From the NCBI RefSeq assembly GCF_031458175.1, contig NZ_JAVDXX010000001.1, forward strand, positions 1,922,001 through 1,986,000: DNA of 64,000 nucleotides, written 5' to 3'. A model generated the notes under the pieces. That model did no database searches, was not told the DNA's origin, and was given only the letters and a program-made list of their open reading frames with translations. Each line of letters starts with the position of its first letter. Position 1 is the stretch's first letter. Source of the stretch: Pseudoglutamicibacter albus (GTDB taxonomy: Bacteria > Actinomycetota > Actinomycetes > Actinomycetales > Micrococcaceae). The translations under genes and the position numbers were made by a program. Below are positions 33,294 to 41,883 of this stretch, one piece after another.

Positions 33294-33325
33294 GGGGCGC
33301 GAACCGCTCAAACGGTCCGCGCCCC
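33294..33325 (-). terminator. Hairpin after MHS transporter gene
   Basis: GGGGCGCG (33294-33301) and CGCGCCCC (33318-33325), with inner ACCG/CGGT pairing, 54 bases beyond the transporter stop on the minus strand. No clear U tract. Confidence 0.55.
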
Positions 33326-33378
33326 ATCGTTTATGTAGTTATGTACTGAGTTCCGCGCTGGTTAGTTCAACGGGATGA

Positions 33379-34752
33379 TCAATCTTTGCTGAATCGCCAG
33401 ACACCCTTTTCTTGTTCGGCTTCGTTGGCCACGGACAGGTCGATTCCTGGACGGTCCTTGACCAAGCTAACCGCGACCAAAGAAATGAGTGCCATAAGCA
33501 GCAGATAGATGGATACCGATGCGGTAGTTCCGGTCGCTTCCAGCAGCGCCTGTGCGATCGTTGGGGCGAATGCGCCGCCGAGAACCGCGCCGAGAGCGTA
33601 GGAGATGGCAACGCCGCTGAATCGAATCGATGCTGGGAACATCTCCACATAGAGCGCGGCCTGCGGCCCGTAGGTGAGGCCCAACCCGAGGGAGAAGATG
33701 CTCAGTGCGAGATAGAGCGCGCCCAGATTGCCGGTATCGATGAGCCAGAACAGAGGGAAGGCCGTGAGAATCAGGAGGATGAACCCGATAACGTAGGTTC
33801 GCACTCGGCCGATGACATCCGCGAGGGTACCAGCAATAGCTGTAGTAACGAGCCACACAAATGAGCCGAAGGTGATTGCCAGGAGCACATCCGTGCGGTC
33901 GAGTCCTACTGGGTCCGTTGCATACTTGGTGACGAAGCCGCCGGTGGTCATGTAGCCGCTCGCGTTGTTGCCTGCAAAGATCAGCGCTGCGACAAGCACC
34001 AGCGGGAAGTGTTTCTTGAACAGCACCGCAATCGGTGCTTTCTGCTTAGCCGCTTCTTTAGTCATCTCCTGATATACCGGGGTGTCCTCGACTGCGCGGC
34101 GCACCCAGTAGCCAATGCCGATCAACACAATCGAGAGCAGGAATGGGACACGCCAGCCCCACTCGAGGAACGCATCGCCCGGGGAAATCCAACCGGTCAT
34201 CAGCGCAACCACGGCGGATGAAAGCAACATACCGAGGGGCACACCAAGCTGTGGCCAGGATCCTGCACGACCGCGGCGGTCATCATTCGCGTGTTCCACC
34301 GCGAGCAGCGCGGCGCCGCCCCACTCACCACCAGCGGAAAGCCCCTGGATGATGCGCAGAAAGATCAGCAACAGCGGAGCTGCCACGCCAATGGATTCAT
34401 ACGTTGGCACCAGGCCGATGAGCGCGGTTGCCAAACCCATCGTGATGAGCGTGACCACGAGGACGACGCGGCGTCCGTACCGGTCACCGTAGTGTCCCGC
34501 TAGGAACGCGCCCAGTGGGCGGAAGAGGAATGAGATTCCGATGGTCGCAAACGAGAGCATCTGCGCAACAGCTGGTCCCGCTGGGGCAAAGTAGAGCTGC
34601 GCGAAAACCAAAGCCGCCGCCGCGGAATACGTAAAGTAGTCATACCATTCGATGGTGGTACCGACGATGGTTGCGAAGGCTACACGCCGTTGATTAGTTT
34701 TACGGTCCATCGAACCTGTTGGCGGTTTCGCATTAGATACTTGTGTAGACAT
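33379..34752 (-). CDS. MHS-family MFS transporter of the P450 operon
   Basis: 457 aa, 12 helices. Signature IEWYDYFTYSAAAALVF, GDRYGRRVVLV, GLSAGGEWGGAALLAVEHA and LTYGPQAALYVEMFP. It is expected to import an aromatic or other organic acid. It starts 39 bases after the stop of the P450 fusion gene and ATG is preceded by AAGGAGACC, so the two form an operon under the divergent LysR regulator. The substrate is presumably that of the P450. Confidence 0.84.
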   Translation of the reverse strand: MSTQVSNAKPPTGSMDRKTNQRRVAFATIVGTTIEWYDYFTYSAAAALVFAQLYFAPAGPAVAQMLSFATIGISFLFRPLGAFLAGHYGDRYGRRVVLVVTLITMGLATALIGLVPTYESIGVAAPLLLIFLRIIQGLSAGGEWGGAALLAVEHANDDRRGRAGSWPQLGVPLGMLLSSAVVALMTGWISPGDAFLEWGWRVPFLLSIVLIGIGYWVRRAVEDTPVYQEMTKEAAKQKAPIAVLFKKHFPLVLVAALIFAGNNASGYMTTGGFVTKYATDPVGLDRTDVLLAITFGSFVWLVTTAIAGTLADVIGRVRTYVIGFILLILTAFPLFWLIDTGNLGALYLALSIFSLGLGLTYGPQAALYVEMFPASIRFSGVAISYALGAVLGGAFAPTIAQALLEATGTTASVSIYLLLMALISLVAVSLVKDRPGIDLSVANEAEQEKGVWRFSKD

Positions 34753-34791
34753 GTGGTCTCCTTGACCCTGAACATTCCCGAAAGCGGAAAC

Positions 34792-37700
34792 TTAAGCGGT
34801 GAACTCTTTGTCCGCTGCACCAACTGTTGACAGAATTCCTTCTGCCCATTCACATGCGGCCTCGTCAGCTGGGATGAGTCCTCCAGCGTCGTGGCGCCCA
34901 TATTCACCGAGGCGGGTTGCGCCCCTCGCTTCCATCGCTTCGGCAACGAGCTCGCTACCTCGCGAATAGGTTTTGGCGTAGCTGGAATCTCCCAGCCCGA
35001 AAACACCGAACCGTACGCCGCGCAGGTCTGGCCCCTCGCTCACGAGTTGTTCGTAGAACCCCTTGGCGGAAGCCGGCACTTCACCGTCGCCGTAGGTCGA
35101 GCAGATGACCATGTAGAAACGCTCGGCGCCTAGTTCTTCCGGCGCGATCTCGGCGAGGTTTTTGACCTCTAGGTCCGGTTGCGCGCCCAGGAACTCCCCT
35201 AACTCCTCAGCGATAAGCTCGGCGTTACCGGATTCAGTCCCGTACAGGATGCTGATCGGCTGGCTCACCGTTATGTCTGCTTCCGCTTCCGCGTGGACTG
35301 AAGCTTCAGCGGTGTCCAAGGACTCATCGCAGGCTGTCTCCAACAGCGCGTCCCAGGCCACGATCTTTTCGCGGCAACGGCCTGCCCGCGCGGTCATCTT
35401 CTCTTTGAGGTCGATGCGCTTCCAGCCACGGAAATCGACCGCATCGTCGCCAGGTTCAATACCCGCCGCGCCGGTGGAGATGCGTCCCGCCGAAACCTCG
35501 GAGGCGATCTTGGTGGCGAGTTCTTGTGCCGCAACTCGCTGGTCCGGGATGGTTCCACGGCCGTTTGTCCTAACCCAGCCGATGGCGTAAACGTCCTGGG
35601 CCAGCTGGCCGTCGGCTGGGATCACTTCCGGAAGATGCGAAAGTCCATGGGAGCCGTACTCACGGTTTTCGAAGCCCACAGCCGTAATGACGGAATCAAC
35701 ATCCAGTGAAGCTACTACCCCAGTGTGGTCCTCGATCTGGACGGCCTGAACGGCCTCACTACCTTCGAAGGTTAGCGGGGACGCACCGAAGTGCCAATGA
35801 ACCTCGATGGGGTGACCGCCAGCAGCGAGCGCTGCGCTACCTTCCGTCAGGTCGCGTAGCGCGTCGAGGCGGGCGTCCTTACCTTCCGGTGTTGCGGCTA
35901 GATCGACACCGTGCAGCGTGTGGGTCATGCTCGGTACGCGGGCGACTTCCCGCACCATCACCGGATCGAATTTCGCGTGATGCGCCGGGGAACGGCCGAT
36001 GACGTGGATCCGTTGGATTCCCTCGCGCAGGTGACCGTGCACATCGTCCCGGACGTCACTGCCATGCAGTTCCTCGGTGCTCTTCCCGAGGAGGCGCAGA
36101 AGGTCGATTGCGACATTTCCTTGCCCGACCACAGCGACGGTAGAGCCTAGTTCCGGGAGAGTCGCGGCAGCTTCAGTGGTCTGGAACTCGTCCGGATGCC
36201 CGTTGAGTAGCCGCGTCACGCGGCCTGCCGTATAGACATGCTTCAGGTCAGCCCCTGGCAGGGCCAGCGCGCGGTCGTCGGCGGCACCAGTTGCAAGTAC
36301 TACCGCATCGTAGTTTTCGCGTAGCTCTGCCAGGCCCGCATCCAAGTCGATGGATGTGTTCCCGATGAAACGTACGCGTTCGTTGCTGTAGACCTTGTCG
36401 AATTGCGCTTCCACGGTTTTGGTTCCCTGGTGGTCCGCTGCGACACCGAAGCGCAGAAGACCATATGGAACGGGTAGCTTGTCGAACACGTCGACCTTGC
36501 TGCCGTCAACCGTGCGCAGAATCTCCTTTGCGGCGAAGCTGCCCGAAGGCCCGGAACCGATGATCGCGACCCGCGGCCCGTCCGCGTTGCCAGAACCGGC
36601 AGTAATGCCAGAGGAACCGTAGCCAGGGGTCCTAGCTACTGACTTCCATGTCACCGGTAGGCTCAACATTCCGCGGAAGACCCAACCTCCGGCCTCCGAT
36701 GGCTTATCCGGTTGGAGGTCCAAGCCTTCGAGCGTGTTGAACAGCAGTGGTAACGCGACGTCGGCAATTTGCGAGCGGGCAGCCCAGCTACCCAAGCACA
36801 CGTGCACGCCCTTACTGAAGGCAAGGTGCGGTTTTGCTTCCCTGTGGATATTGAATTTCTCTGGGTTCTCCCAAACGTTCTCATCACGGTTAGCCGAAAG
36901 CACGCAGATACCCAGGCGTGCCCCTTGCGGTAGAAAGGTTCCGTCGAGGACGGTGTCGCGGGTGACTTGCCGGGAATACATGCCAATGGGCGCGACCCAG
37001 CGGATGGTTTCTTCAAAGACTGTTGGCCACAACGCCTGGTTGGCCATAACGTCGGCACGCTGTTCGGGGTGCGTCATGAGAGCGTAGGCCGCTACACCGA
37101 GGGCGTCGCGGGGCTCGTTGAGGCCGCCGCCGATGGTCATTTTGATGTTGGCGCGGATCTGCTCGATCGGCATGCGATAGTCCGGGATGGACAGCAGACC
37201 TGAGATCAGTGAATTGTCACGGTTTTTCGCGTGGTAGGCCAGCATCTCGTCGAGCGCTTCATCGACCTCGTCGAAAGAGCGTTTGCCTGCGGCCCACACT
37301 TCTGGGTCATCAGCGTAGTTACCCGTGGCATCAATCATTGTTTGGGACCAACGCTGAAGATCCTCTTGGGTTGCGTTGTAGAGGCCCATCATGTTTCGGA
37401 GGGCTTCCGATGCGAACGGGGCGGCGAAGTCCCAGATCAGGTCTGCGCCTGGGCCTTTCTCGATGAGTTTTTGGAGCTGTTTTTCTGCGAGATCCCGGTA
37501 CATGCTGGCCCAGACGCGCCGCACATAGCCGGGTTTGAGCGTTGGCTGCCATGCGGCTCGCTCGATGTAGTGTTCCGGATCGTCCTTGCGCAGCATCGAG
37601 TGCCCCATCGCGCGGATCTGCAGGGATCCTTCTTCGTTGGCGGAGTAGGTTTCTTGGTCGTGCTCCGTTGCGCTGACAGCGCTGTAGGAGGTGATGAGGT

Positions 37701-37875
37701 AGCGGCCTACCGCGGGAACCCAATGCACCCCGCCTTCCGCGCGTAGCCGTTCATAGATGGGGAACGGGTCTTTGTAGAGCTCCGGGATGGTTACCCAGTC
37801 AGCTACTGGCGCTTCTTTTGCTCCTGAAGGAATACGCGATTGGGTGCTCGTGCTCGTTTCTTCCCGCGTCAGCAT
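34792..37875 (-). CDS. Self-sufficient cytochrome P450 - FprA-type reductase - flavodoxin fusion
   Basis: 1027 aa, three catalytic modules. Residues about 20-415: P450, with EETIRW (ExxR) and heme ligand Cys about 360 in FSKGVHVCLGSWAAR; its end (WVFRGMLSLPVTW) resembles GcoA-type aromatic O-demethylases. Residues about 435-810: adrenodoxin-reductase/FprA-like FAD-NADPH module (RVAIIGSGPSGSFAA, PVPYGLLRFGVA, VGQGNVAIDLLRL). Residues about 872-1020: flavodoxin (ISILYGTESGNAELIAEEL, STYGDGEVP, FGLGDSSY). Electrons would flow NADPH-FAD-FMN-heme in one chain. ATG 37875 follows AAGGAGTGG. XplA/XplB of Rhodococcus use the same parts as two proteins. The I-helix segment reads GGGLNEPRD, without the usual acid-Thr pair. 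Confidence 0.88.
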   Translation of the reverse strand: MLTREETSTSTQSRIPSGAKEAPVADWVTIPELYKDPFPIYERLRAEGGVHWVPAVGRYLITSYSAVSATEHDQETYSANEEGSLQIRAMGHSMLRKDDPEHYIERAAWQPTLKPGYVRRVWASMYRDLAEKQLQKLIEKGPGADLIWDFAAPFASEALRNMMGLYNATQEDLQRWSQTMIDATGNYADDPEVWAAGKRSFDEVDEALDEMLAYHAKNRDNSLISGLLSIPDYRMPIEQIRANIKMTIGGGLNEPRDALGVAAYALMTHPEQRADVMANQALWPTVFEETIRWVAPIGMYSRQVTRDTVLDGTFLPQGARLGICVLSANRDENVWENPEKFNIHREAKPHLAFSKGVHVCLGSWAARSQIADVALPLLFNTLEGLDLQPDKPSEAGGWVFRGMLSLPVTWKSVARTPGYGSSGITAGSGNADGPRVAIIGSGPSGSFAAKEILRTVDGSKVDVFDKLPVPYGLLRFGVAADHQGTKTVEAQFDKVYSNERVRFIGNTSIDLDAGLAELRENYDAVVLATGAADDRALALPGADLKHVYTAGRVTRLLNGHPDEFQTTEAAATLPELGSTVAVVGQGNVAIDLLRLLGKSTEELHGSDVRDDVHGHLREGIQRIHVIGRSPAHHAKFDPVMVREVARVPSMTHTLHGVDLAATPEGKDARLDALRDLTEGSAALAAGGHPIEVHWHFGASPLTFEGSEAVQAVQIEDHTGVVASLDVDSVITAVGFENREYGSHGLSHLPEVIPADGQLAQDVYAIGWVRTNGRGTIPDQRVAAQELATKIASEVSAGRISTGAAGIEPGDDAVDFRGWKRIDLKEKMTARAGRCREKIVAWDALLETACDESLDTAEASVHAEAEADITVSQPISILYGTESGNAELIAEELGEFLGAQPDLEVKNLAEIAPEELGAERFYMVICSTYGDGEVPASAKGFYEQLVSEGPDLRGVRFGVFGLGDSSYAKTYSRGSELVAEAMEARGATRLGEYGRHDAGGLIPADEAACEWAEGILSTVGAADKEFTA

Positions 37876-37901
37876 GGTCCACTCCTTAGTCCAAACCTTG
37901 C

Positions 37902-37917
37902 TGTGATGTATCTCACA
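37902..37917. promoter_or_regulatory. CRP/GlxR-type site TGTGATGTATCTCACA
   Basis: Perfect match to TGTGA-NN-TA-NN-TCACA, the actinobacterial GlxR/CRP consensus, in the 114-base divergent gap between the P450 fusion and LysR genes. An overlapping palindrome CACACTTAGTGTG (37916-37928) may be the LysR contact. It suggests cAMP or carbon-status control on top of LysR. Confidence 0.75.
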
Positions 37918-37989
37918 CACTTAGTGTGGACAATCAGGGAAAGAAGGAAAAGCGGATTATTCCGCTTATGAAAGAGGGAAAACCGAATT

Positions 37990-38907
37990 ATGGCGTGGGA
38001 GCAGCCACCTGGTTTCACATTGCGGCAACTTTCGTACCTGCTGGCGGCGGCCCGCCACGGGACCATCGCGGGCGCCGCATCGGAATTGCATGTTTCGCCT
38101 TCCGCGGTCTCGGACGCGATTACGCAGTTGGAGCGGATGTTCACGGTGCAACTGTGCGTCAGGAAACAGGCGCAGGGCTTGACCTTGACGACGGCCGGGA
38201 GGCATCTTGCGGCTCAGGCTAGGCCTTTGCTTGCTGCGGCCAAGGATATTGAGGCTCAAGCGAAAGCTCCGGAGGGTCAGCTCGCGGGACCGTTGACTAT
38301 TGGCTGTTACCCGACGCTTGCGCCGAAGGTTTTGCCGGTTCTTTTGGATGAGTTCGGGGCGGCACACCCGTTTGTGACGCTCGAGATACGGGAAGATTCG
38401 CAAGATCGCCTGTTTGCGCAGATGGAGGCAGGCGAGGTGGATGTGGTTTTCGCTTACGAGACGTTGGTGCCGGGGAAGCCGCGCCGAGCCAAACTCATGG
38501 AGCGTCCCGCCTACGTGGTGCTTTCACCTGACCATCCGTTGGCTGTTGAGGATGCGGTGCGGCTCGAGCAACTGGCTGACTGGAACATGATCCTGCTTGA
38601 TTCCCCACCGTCAAGAGAACACACGCTTTCGCTGTTTGCCGAGCGTGGGATTGAGCCGAAGGTCCGCCACCGTACATCGAGCTTCGAAGTGGTCCGCACC
38701 CTCGTGGCTCGTGGGCTGGGCTACGGGATCCTCGTGCAGCGGCCAGAAAATAGCGCAAGCTATGAAGGCCTCCCCCTCACCACTAGAGAAATCGAACCTC
38801 CTGTAGCCCCTGTTGCAGTAGAAGTCGTTTGGCCGGCCACACACAAAACCTCAACGAAAGTCCAAGCCCTCGTCGACTTCGCCCAGACACGCGCTTGGAA
38901 CCTGTAG
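37990..38907 (+). CDS. LysR-family regulator
   Basis: 305 aa. N-terminal HTH (residues 8-68) FTLRQLSYLLAAARHGTIAGAASELHVSPSAVSDAITQLE, recognised from GAASELHVSPSAVSDAI; then a periplasmic-binding-like effector domain beginning GPLTIGCYPTLAP. ATG start with GAGGGAAAACCGAATT upstream, a poor ribosome site. It is divergent from the P450-MHS operon and very likely activates it in response to the substrate. Its 3' end is 150 bases before cas3. Confidence 0.86.
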   Translation: MAWEQPPGFTLRQLSYLLAAARHGTIAGAASELHVSPSAVSDAITQLERMFTVQLCVRKQAQGLTLTTAGRHLAAQARPLLAAAKDIEAQAKAPEGQLAGPLTIGCYPTLAPKVLPVLLDEFGAAHPFVTLEIREDSQDRLFAQMEAGEVDVVFAYETLVPGKPRRAKLMERPAYVVLSPDHPLAVEDAVRLEQLADWNMILLDSPPSREHTLSLFAERGIEPKVRHRTSSFEVVRTLVARGLGYGILVQRPENSASYEGLPLTTREIEPPVAPVAVEVVWPATHKTSTKVQALVDFAQTRAWNL

Positions 38908-38967
38908 GTGCGGACGGTGGCGCGGCAGAGCGTGACCTGGTAGGCGCGCCAGGTCAAGGCCTGTTTT

Positions 38968-38983
38968 CAAACTGTCAGACCCC
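38968..38983. repeat. 16-bp motif shared with the hrpB upstream region
   Basis: CAAACTGTCAGACCCC here occurs in reverse complement at 29440-29455, just before hrpB. Both are in short intergenic regions 20-90 bases ahead of a start codon. The rest of 38908-39057 is the cas3 promoter region, where no clear -35/-10 pair was identified. Confidence 0.45.
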
Positions 38984-39057
38984 CACCGGATACTCAAAGC
39001 AGGTGAAGAACGTGGGCTATATTCCTCAATAAGCAGATCAATCTATAGGGGGCATAG

Positions 39058-41883
39058 GTGGACATCACAGATGTAGAGTCGCTGTGGGCTAAAGCGCGCC
39101 CTTATGCATCGAGTGACCTCGAGCCGCTCCAGACTCTCTCAATTCGGCAGCACCTCGAAGACACCGCCGCCGTTGCCGGGCACATTTGGGATGAGTTCCT
39201 TGCCCCGCATCTTAAAGACATGCTTGCGGCTGAGCTTGGGGCCGATGATGTGGCCCGGACGTCATTCGTCTTCCTCGCCGGCGCGCATGATGTTGGGAAG
39301 GCGGCCCCGGCTTTCTCGGCGCAGCATCGCCGCGCAGCTGATCAAGCGCAGGCCGCAGGTTTCATCCACCCGCCACAGCTCGCCCCTGGCACGTTACTAA
39401 CACCCCGGTTACGTCACGAAGTTATCTCCGGTGTGGCGTTGCGCGAGTGGCTACGGAACACGTTTGCAGTCAAGCGGCTCCCGATTGTGCATAGCTGGCT
39501 CGGCCCCGTTCTTGCGCACCACGGAGCGCCCGCATCCAAGGAACTATTCAACGCAGCCCTGCTCGACTCCTTGAGCCTCGGGGACCAAAAATGGGCCGAT
39601 GCCCGTACCGCCCTACTTGACCATATGGATTTCGTGACCGGGTTCTCGGAAGTCATCAAAGCAGAACTGCCCGCTCTCCCCCGTCTGACCGCTCACGCGC
39701 AAACGATCCTTTCCGGAGCGGTCATCATGTCCGACTGGATCGCATCAAACGAGCATTATTTTCCCCTCGAATTTATCGAGGAAACCCAGCAACGCGCTCA
39801 AGACGGCTGGGGGTCACTAGCCCTGCCTGGGCCTTGGACATCATGGGATCACCCCGCCGATGCCGATGAACATCTCCGAGAGCGTTTCAAACTGGATGCT
39901 TCCGCCCAGGCCCGCCCGATGCAGTCGGCGGCCCGCGAGCTCGCTTCAGAGTCGCAAGAACCCGGACTGGTCATCATCGAAGCCGGCATGGGTGAAGGTA
40001 AGACCGAAGCCGCGCTCATGTGCGCAGAGATCCTTGCAAAGAAATTCGGCCACGGCGGTCTCTTTATTGGCTTGCCAACCCAGGCCTCCACCAACGCGAT
40101 GTTTGAACGCGTCACCCATTGGCTCGAGCAGTTCCCACTCGAGGAAGGCCAAGCACCTCCCACTACCTTCCTGGCTCACGGAAAGCGGGACCTCAACGAG
40201 ACATACCATTCCGCATATAAAGAGGCATGGCGCCGTTACTTTGGCCCTCATGTGGGAGATGAGTCAAACAAGAAACAGCGTCACAGCTCCGTTGTGGCCC
40301 ACTCATGGCTGACAGACCGCCGCCGCGGCTTGCTGGCACCTTTCACTATCGGCACCATCGACCATGCGTTGATGCTGGCCCTCAAAATGCGTTTTGTGAC
40401 CCTGCGCCATCTTGCGTTCGCAGGCAAAGTTGTTGTGCTGGACGAAGTTCACGCTGCAGACACCTATATGTCCCAGTTCCTCGAAGACGCACTCGACTGG
40501 CTCGGCGCGATGGGCGTTCCCGTGGTTATGCTCTCCGCAACCCTGCCAGCCAGCAGAAGGGAGGCGTTCATCCGCGCCTACCAGGGGCACACGAACCGGA
40601 ACCAAGCGCCCCGGCAGCAGAGCCTCCCTGTCGAGGCTTATCCGCGCCTGACCTTGGCGGAACGTTCGGGCCGTGTTGTGGAGCGTTCCTCGGAAAGCAC
40701 CGGCGTGGTTCGCGAGCTGACTGTAAGACGGCTAGGCAATACCCCGGCCGACCTCATCGAACTCATTAGGGTGAAAGGCCGCGACGGAGGCCGTGTTGCT
40801 GTCATCCGCAACACGGTGCGCGAAGTCCAAGAGACCTCAGAGTTACTGCGTGAAGCGTTCCCGGATGCTCACCACTACATTTCTCATGCTCGGTTCATGG
40901 GCAATGACCGTGCAGAGCGAGACAACGTGTTGCTGGAGCAATTCGGCAAGGGCGGTTCCGCACCCGAGGGTGAGCTAAGCATCGTTGTGGCAAGCCAGAC
41001 CATTGAGCAGTCGCTGGACCTGGACTTTGACCTCATGATCACCGACCTCGCCCCGGTGGACTTGATACTGCAACGCTCGGGGCGTCTCCACCGCCATACA
41101 CAACGGGACGCTATCCGCCCACCCCTGCTGCGTCAGGCTGAACTGTGGATCAGCGGAGTGGACTGGAATACAACTCCGTTCGCTCCATCGCGAGGTTCCG
41201 TTGCGGTTTACGGCGAGCACCTCCTGCTGCGTACAGCCCTGGCACTCGGCCTCGTCGACAAGAGCGAAGTCCAAGTTCAGATCCCGGCAGACATCCCCGA
41301 TCTGGTCGACAACACATACGAAAAGCCTGTTCAGGCGCCCGCCGGCTGGGAGGATGCACTCGCCAAAGCTGAACAGAAGTTTCTTGAAGAAACGAAGGAG
41401 GCTCGCAGAAAACCTCAAGCGGCCCTGCTTCACGAACCTTCCACCATGAAAGACATTTTCGGGCTCGTTTCAGGTGGCTTGAGCGAAGACGGCACCGATG
41501 AGCGGGTCTCGGTTGGTGTGCGGGATGCCGCAGACAATGTGGAAGTTCTGGTGGCTCAGATGATTGATGGCCAGCTGTGCATTCCTGCTTGGGTCGCCGA
41601 GCACGGAGGAACACCATTGCCGATTTACGAGGCACCTCCCGCTGACATCGCGCGTTTCCTCAAACGGTGCAGCCTCAACGTCACCGAACACATGCTCCAT
41701 AAGACAAGCATTGATTCGTTCATCGAGCACCTGGAACGGACTTCTGAATTTGATTGGCAAGATTCACCCGAACTGCGTGGCGAACTCATACTTATTTTTA
41801 ATGAAGATCTAACGTATTCAACAGATTGGTTCACCATGCACTATGACCCCACCTTCGGTTTGAAAGTGAATAAACATGACTGA
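39058..41883 (+). CDS. cas3: CRISPR-associated helicase/nuclease Cas3 (type I-E)
   Basis: 941 aa. HD nuclease domain (residues 20-270; LAGAHDVGKAAPAF with paired His upstream in RQHLEDTAAVAGH) followed by an SF2 helicase: Walker A AGMGEGKTEAAL near 318, DEVHAAD near 463, LSATLPASRREAF, and motif VI QRSGRLHRH. It is recruited by Cascade and degrades the displaced strand of target DNA. GTG start preceded by AGGGGG. It is the first gene of a complete I-E operon and overlaps cse1 by 8 bases. Confidence 0.95.
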   Translation: MDITDVESLWAKARPYASSDLEPLQTLSIRQHLEDTAAVAGHIWDEFLAPHLKDMLAAELGADDVARTSFVFLAGAHDVGKAAPAFSAQHRRAADQAQAAGFIHPPQLAPGTLLTPRLRHEVISGVALREWLRNTFAVKRLPIVHSWLGPVLAHHGAPASKELFNAALLDSLSLGDQKWADARTALLDHMDFVTGFSEVIKAELPALPRLTAHAQTILSGAVIMSDWIASNEHYFPLEFIEETQQRAQDGWGSLALPGPWTSWDHPADADEHLRERFKLDASAQARPMQSAARELASESQEPGLVIIEAGMGEGKTEAALMCAEILAKKFGHGGLFIGLPTQASTNAMFERVTHWLEQFPLEEGQAPPTTFLAHGKRDLNETYHSAYKEAWRRYFGPHVGDESNKKQRHSSVVAHSWLTDRRRGLLAPFTIGTIDHALMLALKMRFVTLRHLAFAGKVVVLDEVHAADTYMSQFLEDALDWLGAMGVPVVMLSATLPASRREAFIRAYQGHTNRNQAPRQQSLPVEAYPRLTLAERSGRVVERSSESTGVVRELTVRRLGNTPADLIELIRVKGRDGGRVAVIRNTVREVQETSELLREAFPDAHHYISHARFMGNDRAERDNVLLEQFGKGGSAPEGELSIVVASQTIEQSLDLDFDLMITDLAPVDLILQRSGRLHRHTQRDAIRPPLLRQAELWISGVDWNTTPFAPSRGSVAVYGEHLLLRTALALGLVDKSEVQVQIPADIPDLVDNTYEKPVQAPAGWEDALAKAEQKFLEETKEARRKPQAALLHEPSTMKDIFGLVSGGLSEDGTDERVSVGVRDAADNVEVLVAQMIDGQLCIPAWVAEHGGTPLPIYEAPPADIARFLKRCSLNVTEHMLHKTSIDSFIEHLERTSEFDWQDSPELRGELILIFNEDLTYSTDWFTMHYDPTFGLKVNKHD

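Noticed and set aside
39033-39050. GATCAATCTATA before cas3, also in the promoter of RNA copy B at 33247
   Set aside because: Twelve shared bases without other alignment; orientation relative to transcription differs, so treated as chance.
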